Shown one piece after another: positions 50,351 to 60,370 of a stretch of 64,000 nt of DNA. The DNA comes from Margaritifera margaritifera. Taxonomy: Eukaryota; Mollusca; Bivalvia; Unionida; Margaritiferidae. Each line of letters begins with the position of its first letter. The stretch's first letter is position 1. Both the position numbers and the translations under genes were made by a program. The DNA is taken from contig JAQPZY010001436.1 in the NCBI GenBank assembly GCA_029931535.1, positions 516,001 through 580,000 of the forward strand, in the 5' to 3' direction. A model generated the notes under the pieces. It was not told the origin of the DNA and made no database searches. It worked only from the letters and a program-made list of their open reading frames with translations.

Positions 50351-50554
50351 TGGCAAAACTTGCCAACAGATTTTTGGAAAGAAGCCCTTGAGGATGAGGC
50401 TCATGGATACATCTTAAGTCCAAGTCAGGAACTTTCTCCTCAGGGTGAACATAGATTGGAAGAGTATTGGAGAGTAGTCAGCAACCTTACAAACCCAGCA
50501 ACAGGAAAATTGAAGTTAGAACTTCATTGCAGGCTGAGCGTGGTTGTCTTGTAA
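50351..50554 (+). CDS. Nested coding unit, exon 3 (stop or read-through into intron)
   Basis: The acceptor is ttatttacag after a long T tract, phase 0. It encodes WQNLPTDFWKEALEDEAHGY, then ILSPSQELSPQGEHRLEEYW and RVVSNLTNPATGKLKLELHC before TAA at 50552. Composition is protein-like up to about NPATGKLKLE, and a possible donor (GAA|gttaga) lies there, so the last residues may be intron read-through. An AATAAA lies near 50765. The three exons give about 117 residues. No methyltransferase SAM-binding motif follows in the window, so if this is a METTL25-type gene only its 5' part is here. Confidence 0.5.
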   Translation, partial: WQNLPTDFWKEALEDEAHGYILSPSQELSPQGEHRLEEYWRVVSNLTNPATGKLKLELHCRLSVVVL

Positions 50555-51056
50555 TTACAACATTCTAATGCTGATACAGAGACATTTGCCATTCTATGCA
50601 AAATACAAAGTGATTCATGGGGAAATCTGAACTAGAGAACTGTTGAGCGTGAAGCTTAATAATCACAATGAATGTCATCAGTAGTCACTAGACAGTGATG
50701 TTGTGAAGGAAACTAAAAATGCTATTGGATTTTATAAAAGAAAAATCTTTTGCAGTGAACTATCAAATAAACAACTCTTCCTTTTTCATTATTTTACCAT
50801 TTACTGACTACTATTAATTAATTATTATTGTAATATTTTCCATCAGAACCTGAATCTGATTCATGTTCAGACCTTCTGTTTTATTATAGCATGAAGAGAA
50901 TACATATTATGGCACCAAAAAAGCATCTGTTTTGTTTTCCATTCCCTTGAAACGTAAAATTTATGCCGATAAAAAATCTACCTGTTTAGAGGCCAATATA
51001 CTGATCAAAATTTGTAAATCTACTGGTTTGAAATCCTGGTTCTGTCACATGTATGT

Positions 51057-51280
51057 TCGTGTATGCAGAGAGTTGATACCTGGGGAAGTCTTTTTTGTTT
51101 ATTATTAGTGTATGTAGAGAGTTGATACCTTGAGAAGTTTTTTTTTGTGCTTTATGAGTGTAGGTAGAGAGTTGATACCTGGGGAAGTCTTTTTTATGCA
51201 TTATTAGTCTATGTAGAGAGTTGATACCTGGGGAATCTTTTTTGTGCATTATTAGTGTATGTAGAGAATTGATATGATAT
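51057..51280. repeat. 49-bp repeat, right block (about 4.5 units)
   Basis: Same unit as 49307-49428 and in the same orientation, spaced 49-50 bp. The two blocks bracket the coding unit at 49891-50554. The 111-codon minus-strand open stretch here is a by-product. Confidence 0.8.
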
Positions 51281-51421
51281 TTTATAATAGACTCCATGGA
51301 TTCAAGCCAAATTTGGTTCAAGACTTTACATGAAGAAAACCTAGGACAAGTTCAGTTTTTACCATTTCCCACCAAATGTTAATAGTAACATTATGACCAT
51401 TGTTTGCATGCAGAAAGAGAT

Positions 51422-51603
51422 ACAGTAAAACCTGTCTTGAAAAACTACTGCTATGAGAGATCACCTGTTTTGAGAGACCAGATTCTGAGTGTATGGATTT
51501 ATTGACTATATTGTGTTATGACCTGTCATTAGAGACAGCCTGTCTGGAGAAACCACTTTTTGTTGGCAGAAAGGGTGTTCTCTCACAACAGGTTTTACAG
51601 TAT
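51422..51603. mobile_element. 180-bp pogo-type MITE
   Basis: TACAGTAAAACCTGTCTTGA at left is mirrored by CAACAGGTTTTACAGTA at right, with TA at both edges and weak inner pairing (GAGAGATCACC / GGTGTTCTCTC). Confidence 0.85.
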
Positions 51604-52157
51604 CAAGATGGGGAGAAATTAGAGAATTCAAGTTTCAGAATAGATCATATACATTCATGATTCATTTATCAAAGCCAGTTATGATATTCAATGAAAGACA
51701 ATAAAAAATAAGTATTCCAAGATAAAAATTAAAAAATACATCAGTCATCATCAGTCATAGAAAGTAATAACATTATAAGAAATGAGAAATTACTGGTAGA
51801 AACACGTACAGTAGTCATTAGTCACAAATCATAAAAAAATCCCCATACCCTGTTCAGTGCAGCAATAATAATGGAGTGCTTGTCAATGAATTAGGGACAT
51901 GTGTTATTTTGTTTCTCACCCCATAGTGCTGTGGATTGAACATCCATAAGTCTTTAAGCTCTCATGTTCATTTGAAATAATCTTTTATTTAGTTATTTTG
52001 CACTTTTCAGTATGATTTTTATGCAGAAGGCCTCTTTGGAACTTTTTCCAAAATTTCACTATTCAGTGGAAATGGGAAATTTTAACATTTGTCCAATTCT
52101 GATGAATACAGACTGATACTACATGTAAAATTTGATATAAACATTAACTGAAACAAG

Positions 52158-52376
52158 TACCGTATTTACTCCTCTATAAGTCAGGTACAACTGCAAACAT
52201 TATAGATCCTGATCTGTCTTCATATAATGTGCCAGCAGATCAGGGTCTGTGTTGTTTATTCTGCTGATTACTCCTAACAAACTGCACAGACTCAAATCGG
52301 CTGGCACATTATGCGACGGCAGATCTGGGTCTGTACAGTTTGCAGTTGGACTCGACTTATAAGCAAGCATATATGT
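52158..52376. mobile_element. Palindromic MITE, copy J
   Basis: TACCGTATTTACTCCTCTAT at left; GGACTCGACTTATAAGCAAG at right. It lies about 490 bp before the last ZDHHC exon. Confidence 0.7.
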
Positions 52377-52866
52377 AAATTTCTGGTTAAAATGCATGTT
52401 GTTAATTGTTATTAGTATTAAATTCTATTGATGTTACACTAACTGGTGCAGAAACTCACTAGGATTTTGATAATGGAAGTCTGCACATATTCCCCAGAAT
52501 GGGGAGTCCAGTACAGTATATAGAAAACCATATATCACATTTTTGTAACCAAAAGTCCACAAAAGGAAACTGGAGATTCTCTAACTGTTGAGAGCTTTTT
52601 TAGTGACAGAGATTGCTGTTTATTCATTTGTATTCACATAATCCATCAGAGGAGACAATATGAATGTTCTCCCCAAATCCGTGAACACAATCAGATGAAA
52701 ATATCTTCTTTTTTTTTAAAAAAAAACAACACAAAATTGATTCCCATGAAACTAAATGAATTCCCAGTACTGGGTTCTCCTCAAATATTTCTGTGCTAAC
52801 TTTCAGTGGATTCCATAGTCACTTTTCTATATCCATCACTTGAACCATGACTTTGTTCTGTTTCAG

Positions 52867-53025
52867 GGTATAGAGCAGCTCAAGAAGGACCGGGGAAACT
52901 TGGAGAAAACGTCCTACTGGTTGAGCATCAAATCAGTCTTTGGTCATCCATTCGGTTGGCGATGGTTTTCTCCCTTTGATGCACCCACCTCTTATTACCA
53001 AGAAGCAAGGCTTTATTCTGTATGA
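52867..53025 (+). CDS. ZDHHC3: ZDHHC3/7-like, C-terminal exon with stop
   Basis: The acceptor is ctgtttcag after a T-rich tract; the stop is TGA at 53023. It encodes GIEQLKKDRGNLEKTSYWLS, then IKSVFGHPFGWRWFSPFD and APTSYYQEARLYSV. GIEQLKK and the VFGHPF...W.SPF pattern match the ZDHHC3 tail. It is separated from the previous exon by about 32 kb, yet the phase-0 join restores the family sequence exactly. A GTATGA overlapping the final codons could act as a weak donor to the exon at 58945. Confidence 0.92.
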   Translation, partial: GIEQLKKDRGNLEKTSYWLSIKSVFGHPFGWRWFSPFDAPTSYYQEARLYSV

Positions 53026-53944
53026 CTGCCATTCTTCTTAATTATCAGAATTTGTATGATCTTAGCATAAATTTTGTTAATAGAGTCTCAGTAGCACCAA
53101 AACTTAGAAGTAACAAATATTTCTCAGTAAAATGTGGCGTGCCTTCTTTTTCCATGCTAGGACAGAAGGTAACAGGAAGATCAACTGTATGCTGTGTGAA
53201 TGAGACTCATCATTATATTGAGACTATATGTACCAACTGTACTATGTAATTCTTGCATGTATTATATGAGTAATAACTAACTAGGAATCACTCCAGTCTC
53301 AGCAAAAGTTTCTCGATAGTACATGTTACAGTTGTGCCTAGTATTTTCATGCCAAGCTAATGCTATATTGACACTCTTCTATATTTTTTGATTCACAAGA
53401 AGAGTTTGACATTGTCGTGGCATCAATCCCGAAGATAGCATCTTCAGGGACTTCTTATTGGATGTACAGTATTTGTAGTGGTGAGAGAAAGTTTCACTTT
53501 TGGTTTTTTTATGCTTACTCAATTCATGCTGGATTATTGTCATTTTTAGGAAGCTCAACAATATGTAATGTGATCAATATGCTTTGCAAGTTTTTATGAT
53601 TGTCCAAATGATGTACCATATTTATTTATTTGTGTATAACTGTATCCTGCAGCAAACAGCATAGACCCAGATCTGCCTTCACATAGTGTATCATGAGTGT
53701 ATAACTGTATCCAGCTGCAAACAGCATAGACCCAGATCTGTCTTCACATATTGTGCCATCAGTGTATAACTGTACCCAGCTGCAAACAGCATCGATCCAG
53801 ATCTGCCTTCACATAATGTGTCATCAGTGTATAACACTGATCTGGTGGCTCTTTGTAGTTGAATGCAAGTATAATACATATAAAAATATGGTAGCCACCA
53901 AGGACCACATGTATTTGGAACCGAGCCAGGTTTTTCTGCAAATA
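53026..53944 (+). other. Presumed 3' UTR / downstream sequence of the ZDHHC-like gene
   Basis: No further family sequence after the TGA. AATAAA hexamers occur downstream at about 54420 and 55107, either of which could end the transcript. The block also contains the MITE-core triplet at 53625-53830. Confidence 0.4.
53625..53830. repeat. Three tandem 64-70 bp units derived from the palindromic MITE core
   Basis: Three successive units read GTGTATAACTGTATCC, then GCAAACAGCATAGACCCAGA, then TCTGCCTTCACATA. They carry the AGCATAGACCCAGATCTG core of the MITE without its terminal repeats. Confidence 0.65.
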
Positions 53945-54297
53945 GAATAACACCATGGATGTGACTGTCCGAACTACTTGTCATATCAGATTCAAAGTTC
54001 GCACAGTTCTTGTGATTGTGTAATGGATCTATCAGGCTTGGGGGAATCAGCCCTAAAGTCGCACATGAAAGTCTAGAAGCATAAATGTATGTTAACTCTA
54101 AACCGGAGGTAAATATTACCTCTTTTTTTAAAAAGAACTATGCTAATATACTGGAGAAGGAACTTGGTACTGAGAAGAGAGGTTTGACTATACCCTACCC
54201 ACCCCAGAACTTACAAAGGTCACTTGAACAATGCATTTCAAAGGGCTATGTGTTGAAAGCTGAGATATTATGGACATTAAAACTTATAACTTAAGCT
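53945..54297 (+). pseudogene. Broken transposon-derived fragment: zinc finger plus hAT-like N-terminal region
   Basis: One frame at about 53998-54078 reads CDCVMDLSGLGESALKSHMK then V, stop, KHK. That is the second half of the small zinc finger (C-x2-C...SALxSHxxxKKH) common in invertebrate transposon-derived proteins, with one in-frame stop. After a frame change, 54085-54297 reads YVNSKPEVNITSFFKKNYAN ... YVLKAEILWTLKLIT, stop. KAEILWTLK at this spacing after the finger is typical of these proteins. Stop plus frameshift mean it is dead. Family assignment is from memory of the motif order. Confidence 0.55.
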
Positions 54298-55911
54298 TCA
54301 GTTGTTAAAAACTTAAATAATTATATGATGTGTTTGAAGCTGTGTCATGGCCCAGACAGAACTAAAGTAATTTCCAGAATGAAGATATGTGCTAAAAGTT
54401 TGTATTAAAAATGTCACTGAATAAACTCCTTGAAAATTGGAAAAGGTCCTTGAAAACTCATTTAATTTTTGTACCCAAGGTCTGTATGAACCATGAGATT
54501 GGTCATGGTCATTTTTTCAGGTTTATTATGCTGAATGGTGCCATTTTGTTCCAGTCCATGCAGAATGGTTATCACATTTTACAATGAAGATATGTTATTT
54601 ACATGTGCCTGGTGCAAACCGTTTTGCGATGCCGCAGCAGATACATCATTATGTTACTTGTTACATGATGTCATGAAGCTGTTGTTGTTTGGATTTCTAA
54701 TATCAAAGCTGTGTTCTCTGTGCAGGTGTTTACTTTCATTCATATTCTTAAATAGTCCCTGCTGCAAAATTCTTGACTTTAATCATTAGATATTGTTGTG
54801 GAGTCATTTATCACAACCATACCAAGGTGTTATGTTCTCAGCATGTAATGCCACAGAGAGTTTTCAGGTATCCACATTTCACTGAAATTTATGCAGATCC
54901 ATACAGCCACATCAAAAGTTGATTTTGACCACACCAGAAGACCCAGAGGTGTTCCAATTGGGACCAAACTGTGATAAAAAATATCCTTTGTTATGCTTGT
55001 TGTAATTAGTTGATATATGCCAGAGTATTGTTATCAGGAAGCTCAAATGCATTCCATGTAACCAATGTGCTTTACAGTGAATCAAGATTTGGTGTGTGAT
55101 TGCTTTAATAAAGTGAGTTTGAAACTTAAGCTGTTTTCAAATATTGTAATTGCAAATGCTAGTTGAGCACAGTTGTTTTAAATAAATTGCTCTTTTTTTG
55201 TTGATAATTTGTAAAAATAATATGTCTAGTAATTGTTCCAGTAAGAATAAGACACATGAATGCCTTGCCATGTTTAAACATGTATGCCTTGCCATGTTTA
55301 AACATTTGCTGGATCATGCAGGAATACAAAATTGAACCCTTATGCTTTACTTCAGTATAAAAACTTCCTCCATGTTTTGGCAACATTGAAACTTAGAAAA
55401 CCATATTTGATCCCTATGTTTTATGGCTCTGGTAAAATGACCAGGAAGGAATAGTACCAACAATATTTGTCAGGAAGTTAAGGTCAAACCATTTGTATTT
55501 CAAAATAATAACTGCTAATATGTACAAGATGTCACAGAAGTTTTGTTTACCCTAAAAAGTTGACACTGACTTATCCTGAGATCTTTACACAAGTTGAAAG
55601 CATATTTTAAAAAAACTTATTTTCACTTTATTTTATTTTTTTTATCTATAAAAAATATTTTATTGAAATAATATCTGAAGCATATTTCATAAAATGGTTG
55701 GGAAAATTTTGAATTTTACAAAGAGTAGAACTTTTCAATTACTTCAAGCTGATGCTACTCTAATTCTGAATTATTCATGTGGTAAAATTAATGTTTCTTG
55801 CATAACCCAAGCAGCATACATTCATATATTTTTTCCTTAAAATGTGCATTCCTGGATAGATATTCCTGTACATGCTTCCAGTATGGCTAGGTTAATTTAA
55901 TATAAGATTAT

Positions 55912-55975
<64 letters not shown>

Positions 55976-56313
55976 CTTCTGCTGTGTCTTCAGAAAATTC
56001 TATATTAATGCTAAAAATCTAAATGGTTAGATTTTGAAATCCGATTTTAATGCAATATATGAGTGTATTTATTGTTTAGAAAGTAAGGCAATTAGTATGG
56101 GTGTAGCTAGAGCATTTTGAAATGTATGTAAATGTTATTGATCTGATCGTGGCTTTCACTGTTTTTATGAGAAAGAAAGAGAGACAGAGACAGAACAAAA
56201 TGTTTATGAATTTCTGTTGTAATTCTGAATGTATATCAAGTATATAGTTACATATTTTTGCCTTTGCTGGTTTAAATTATGTGTATGAAACTAACTAATT
56301 GCTTATATTTTTA
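54298..56313. other. Intergenic or UTR sequence, no gene recognised
   Basis: AT-rich. It contains a doubled TGCCTTGCCATGTTTAAACA at about 55260-55305, AATAAA at 55107 and the CT microsatellite at 55912-55972. Confidence 0.5.
55912..55972. repeat. CT microsatellite
   Basis: About thirty CT units. Confidence 0.95.
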
Positions 56314-57336
56314 GCTCTACCGGTCATAGACCAGAAGAGCTTATGGGATGATCTGTTGTCCGTCATCTGTCATCCGTCCGTCCATTAGCACAAGTTTGTT
56401 ATTGCTATTCCTCCATAACTACATGGAAGATTGCCTTGAAACTTTACATCCAAATTCATCCCATGATCTAGTTGGTTCTAGATGAAAATAGTGCTGCTTG
56501 GGCATCCAATATGGCCACAACAGTGGCCATTTTAAAAATCTTGTTATCGCTACTCCTCCTGAATGAATGGTCATATCAACATGGGGGTTTTCACTGAAAG
56601 ACTTTTTATAATGTCTGGTTGGTCCAAAATGAAAATGGTGCCGATTTGACGTCCAATATGGCCAGCATGGGAGCCATCCTGAAAATCTATTCCTCCTGAA
56701 TGGATGGTCATAAAGACTTCTTATGATGTCTAGTAGGTCCTAAATGAAAATGGTGCCAATCTGACATCCAATATAGCCACCATGGCAGCCAACTTGAAAA
56801 TATTATTATCTCTACTCCTCTCCAAATGGATGGCTATATCAACATTGGGTTTTCACCAATAGATTTCTTATGATACCTAGTTGGTCCTAAATGAAAATGA
56901 TGCCAGTTGTACATCCAATATGGCTGCTATGATGACTGCCTTATAAATCTTGTTGTCACTACTCCCCTGAATGGATGATCATTATGACAGGTTTTCCACC
57001 AAGTCCTAAATGAAAATGGTGCTAGTCATACATCCAAAATGGCTGCCATGATGACTGTCTTTAAAATTTTGTTGTCACTATTCCCCCTGAATGGGTGATC
57101 ATTAAGAAATGAGGTTTTCACCAAAAGACTTGTAATGATGTCTACTTTTTACTAATGAAAATGGTGCCAAGCTGACATTCATTATGTGTACCAACGCAGC
57201 TAATTTGAAACTATCACTGAAGAATATCAGAGATGGTTTCAACAGTCAACAGTTAAAAGAAAGCAATGGTCTTATCTTGTGTTCCTGAAAATTCTTTTTG
57301 CCCAGTAGAGCATCAGTCCCTTTGAGGGACTCTTTT
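56314..57336. mobile_element. Second copy of the hairpin-tailed long repeat
   Basis: It starts CTCTACCGGTCATAGACCAG, has a CCGTCCGTCCATTAGC segment, then diverged 140-bp units (ATGAAAATGGTGCC, CCAATATGGCC, CTACTCCTCCTGAATGG) and ends at AGTCCCTTTGAGGGACT. Same order and length class as 4484-5870. Confidence 0.65.
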
Positions 57337-58139
57337 TATAGTCATGTTTTGATATTGCCTGTGTCTTTTATATTGTTGAATAGCTCATTGATTCCACATA
57401 GTGTTTGTAAGTACATGTATAATGCGATGTGTGATGACATGTTTCTTTGTGAAATTGTATGCGTATCTGCCACTGTCTGTATGTTACATACTTGGTTTTT
57501 AGTTGTATAAACATTGTTGCCCATTAGTGTAAATGACAGATAATGTATTTTCATTTAAATCGTAACAATTGATTCACATTTGACTTACCAGTACTTTTTG
57601 AAATTATTAAATTTTATTCCTCTGAGCCGGACCTGCAGAACCGGTTTCAAAGGTTATACTAAAAAATCTTGAATAAGAAAGTGGAATAATTTATTTCACT
57701 AAAAACGAAGGAATGAATGGTTTATTTATTTAATTATTTATTCATCTATTTATCTGTTCTTTGTCAGTTATTTTATTTCTTTTCTTTTCTATTTACTTTA
57801 GAATATTCAGATTTAATTGAGAAGTGAATTGGTTTAAAACAGTGAAACTCCAAGTTAAAATGTAATATTCAAAATAAAATTTCAATCGTTTCATTATCTA
57901 ATACATTGGTTTGTAATGCAAAAGATTTATATATATTTTTCACTGAATTTATTTTGTAACTAGATTTTGTTTTGGAAATGTAAATGTTCATGCTCTACTT
58001 ATATTGTGTTAAATTATTAAAGATTTTATATCATTATTGTAAGATGCCTTTGCTATGAGATCAATAAGACCAACAAATGTTCATCTTTCTTTAGAAGTAT
58101 GTCGTATTTGAATGTTCCATTATCATTTTAAACATTTGT

Positions 58140-58335
58140 AGATTTGGTTTGGTATGGTGTTTTACTACACAGCAACACAAATAGGTTTTTTAGTGCCTAG
58201 CCAATTGGAGTAAAGTGCCTTACACATGGACACACCACTGTAGCCAATCGGGGCTGATCTGATGGCAGGATTCAAAACTCATAATCTTTCAGTTGCGAGT
58301 TTGTCATGCTAACCACTGAGTGACCTATTCTACAT
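58140..58335 (-). mobile_element. tRNA-derived SINE, minus strand
   Basis: On the minus strand it reads GGTCACTCAGTGGTTAGCAT, then GAGTTTTGAATCCTGCC, AAGGCACTTTACTCC and GTAAAACACCATACCAAACC. Same family and order as the SINE at 39586. Confidence 0.65.
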
Positions 58336-58524
58336 TACTGAATCCACAGGGGTTACATATGTAGACATTCACTGCTTTCCTGTATGCAAAATTTGTGTTA
58401 GAGATTAGTGTTAAAAGCATTACAGTCAGGTGCATACAATTTATATTGATTTTTTAAATAAAAGATATATGAATTGAATATGTTGCTTCCTATTTATATT
58501 GACACCATTTCTGAATAGCATAGA

Positions 58525-58743
58525 TACCGTATATACTCCCGTATAAGCGGGTCCAAATACAAACAACATATACTCTGATCTGCCACTGCATAATGTGCCG
58601 GTAGATCAGGGTCTATGTTGTTTGTTCTACTGATTAGTCCTTACAAACTGCATAGACCCAGATCTGCCGGTGCATTATGCGACAGCAGATCTGTGTCTAT
58701 GCAGTTTGCAGTTGGTATGGGCCTATACTCGAGTATATACGGT
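58525..58743. mobile_element. Palindromic MITE, copy K
   Basis: One of the best-preserved copies: TACCGTATATACTCCCGTAT at left and ACTCGAGTATATACGGTA at right, flanked by TA on both sides. Confidence 0.75.
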
Positions 58744-58944
58744 AATCAGCAAAATGAATACAGTAGCAATTTTACTGTCATAATTTTGTCTCAATAGTCA
58801 GTATTATGGAAGGAATGTTCCATCTAATCAATCACTACTAAGGTTCAAAGAAAAACTGAAGTTACTATGTTCTTGGTTGTTAATTTTTTTTAAAGCAATG
58901 CAAAGTTACTGTATTGCCAGTTTATGTACTTGTATCTTTTGCAG

Positions 58945-58998
58945 GCAACAAGAAACCTTATGCACCTAAAGCAGGATAAGAAGAAAAAAGAACAGTAA
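58945..58998 (+). CDS. Candidate terminal exon, lysine-rich tail
   Basis: A good acceptor (tgtatcttttgcag) is followed by an 18-codon frame, ATRNLMHLKQDKKKKEQ and TAA, then about 410 bases without a gene and a canonical AATAAA at 59412-59417. It looks like a real last exon. In phase 0 it could join the weak GTATGA donor in the last codons of the ZDHHC-like gene, replacing its Val-stop with a basic tail; it could equally end another transcript whose upstream exons I cannot identify. Confidence 0.45.
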   Translation, partial: ATRNLMHLKQDKKKKEQ

Positions 58999-59411
58999 AG
59001 GTCTTCTTTGACCTTAAAACTAACCATTACCAGATGAGATATTTGTTAAAGTTATATTCGAAGTTTCCAAACAAATCTTTCAATCCTGTCCAATTTCACA
59101 TACCTCACAAAGGTGAATGCGTAGACATTTGTTTCTTGCTAGTACTAAAAAGATGGCTAATAAGCGTATTTACCTGCCAGTGACCTAGTATACTTTTGAA
59201 ATAGTTTTATGCGTAGTACAAGAGAACCAACTGGATTGATACCTTCCAGTCTTTATTTTGATTGTCCTAATATGACATCAATCTAGCAATGAACAGGACA
59301 ATAAAAACAGATAAAACTAAAAGCAAATGCAGCACAAGAATGTGTCACAGAGTTCCCACTTACCTGCACTATGTCATTCTTCACATTAATTTAACTTCAT
59401 TTTTATTGTAC

Positions 59412-59417
59412 AATAAA
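59412..59417 (+). terminator. Polyadenylation signal AATAAA
   Basis: Canonical hexamer about 410 bases after the stop of the candidate terminal exon at 58945-58998. Confidence 0.45.
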
Positions 59418-59537
59418 TGTTCGGGAATATATTATTGTTTTGGACGAATATGAAAGTCCACAAAATAGGCAATTACTACGACAACAGGATGTGAACAAGT
59501 GAAAATCTTGAAATTAATCCATGCACACACACACCAT

Positions 59538-59538
<1 letters not shown>

Positions 59539-59595
<57 letters not shown>
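59539..59595. repeat. AT microsatellite
   Basis: About 27 AT units, preceded by a short CA run. Confidence 0.95.
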
Positions 59596-59596
<1 letters not shown>

Positions 59597-59848
59597 ATTC
59601 ATTTTACGAGTATAGAAGTACATATTGGTATTCTACCCCCCAACATAAAATAAATATGTAGTTTGCACATTTAGACACTTTGTCTCATTTGTATTTTTTT
59701 TCATCACGCAACTCTTTCTCTGTAGATTTCCCCTGTATTTCAGACATGTGTAAAGGGAGCGTTTTCTTTTGACTTTTGTATTCCATGTTTCTTTTGTATA
59801 ACGTTTTTTTCTTTTTTTTTTTTTTTTGTTTTTTTTTAAGTTCTTTAT

Positions 59849-59892
59849 TCCCCTGATGAAGAGTCTGATTTCCCTAAAACGTTGGGAAACTT
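59849..59892 (+). mobile_element. CCTGATGA...AAACGTTGGG motif, possible Penelope-type hammerhead remnant
   Basis: CCCCTGATGAAGAGTCTGAT then TTCCCTAAAACGTTGGGAAA. Penelope-like retroelements carry hammerhead ribozymes with CUGAUGA, stem II and GAAAC. Here the CUGAUGA core is present, stem II is poor and GAAA has become AAAA, so any ribozyme is degenerate. The surrounding T-rich tract and the AT run next to it also suit a retroelement end. Confidence 0.35.
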
Positions 59893-59929
59893 TTGTAAAT
59901 TTGCTGTTAACAATTTTTGTGTGAATATA

Positions 59930-59989
<60 letters not shown>
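59930..59989. repeat. AT microsatellite
   Basis: About 28 AT units. It explains the IYIYIY open stretches on both strands. Confidence 0.95.
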
Positions 59990-59991
<2 letters not shown>

Positions 59992-60345
59992 CGTGTTTGA
60001 ATGCCGATTGAAATCTACAGAAAAAAAGACTCGAGCAATGAAAGTAAAATATGAAAAACAGTTTCAAAGTGTGAAAAAATGTCTGTTTTAAAATGTTAGG
60101 TTAAGAATAGTAAAAGTGAATAAAAAATAATCCAAAGTGCGGTGATATGTGTAAATACGTGTTATCCAAATTGCTTTGACCTATTTACAGGCTAAAGACT
60201 AGGGACGGAAACAATGCATAGCGAGAAAACGACATCTAAAAGAAAAGAAACTACATTGAGTACTAAAAAGTGTATCGCAGTAAAGTTATGCATGGAGAAG
60301 GTAGTAAAGAAAATGTAATGAAATGGTTGTAGCGGGATACTGAAA

Positions 60346-60370
60346 AATAATAATAATAATAATAATAATT
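60346..60370. repeat. AAT microsatellite
   Basis: About eight AAT units. Confidence 0.85.

Larger units (their letters stand above)
20531..52866 (+). other. Giant intron 5 of the ZDHHC-like gene (about 32 kb)
   Basis: Defined by a clear donor (ACA|gtaagt) and a clear acceptor (tttcag) whose exons join in phase 0. It contains at least eight tandem arrays, most copies of the palindromic MITE, a hAT MITE, two SINEs and a separate coding unit at 49891-50554. Stretches such as 37.2-38.8, 43.6-44.8 and 46.3-47.5 kb are plain AT-rich DNA in which I recognise nothing. Confidence 0.85.
9216..53025 (+). other. ZDHHC3: ZDHHC3/7-like palmitoyltransferase gene (whole locus, 5' end missing)
   Basis: Six exons join into one open frame of about 308 residues, close to the usual 300-330 of vertebrate ZDHHC3/ZDHHC7. 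The product is expected to be a four-pass Golgi enzyme that moves palmitate from palmitoyl-CoA to its own DHHC cysteine and then to substrate cysteines. Seen in the sequence: two N-terminal membrane helices, a DPG-type motif across exons 1-2 (DP/GAVPKG), a Cys-rich zinc-binding domain with DHHC, two more helices, a DETGIEQL stretch at the TTxE position and an aromatic C-terminal tail. All splice sites are GT-AG and phases match at every junction. Exon 9216 begins in mid-codon, so at least one upstream coding exon exists that I cannot place. ZDHHC3 and ZDHHC7 cannot be told apart here; an invertebrate pro-orthologue is likely. Confidence 0.93.

Noticed and set aside
54535..54789. 84-codon Cys-rich plus-strand frame as a secreted peptide gene
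   Set aside because: No signal peptide at the start, no splice context, and composition follows local AT-rich sequence.
59633..60067. 144-codon minus-strand frame
   Set aside because: Most of it is translated AT and T-rich low-complexity sequence.
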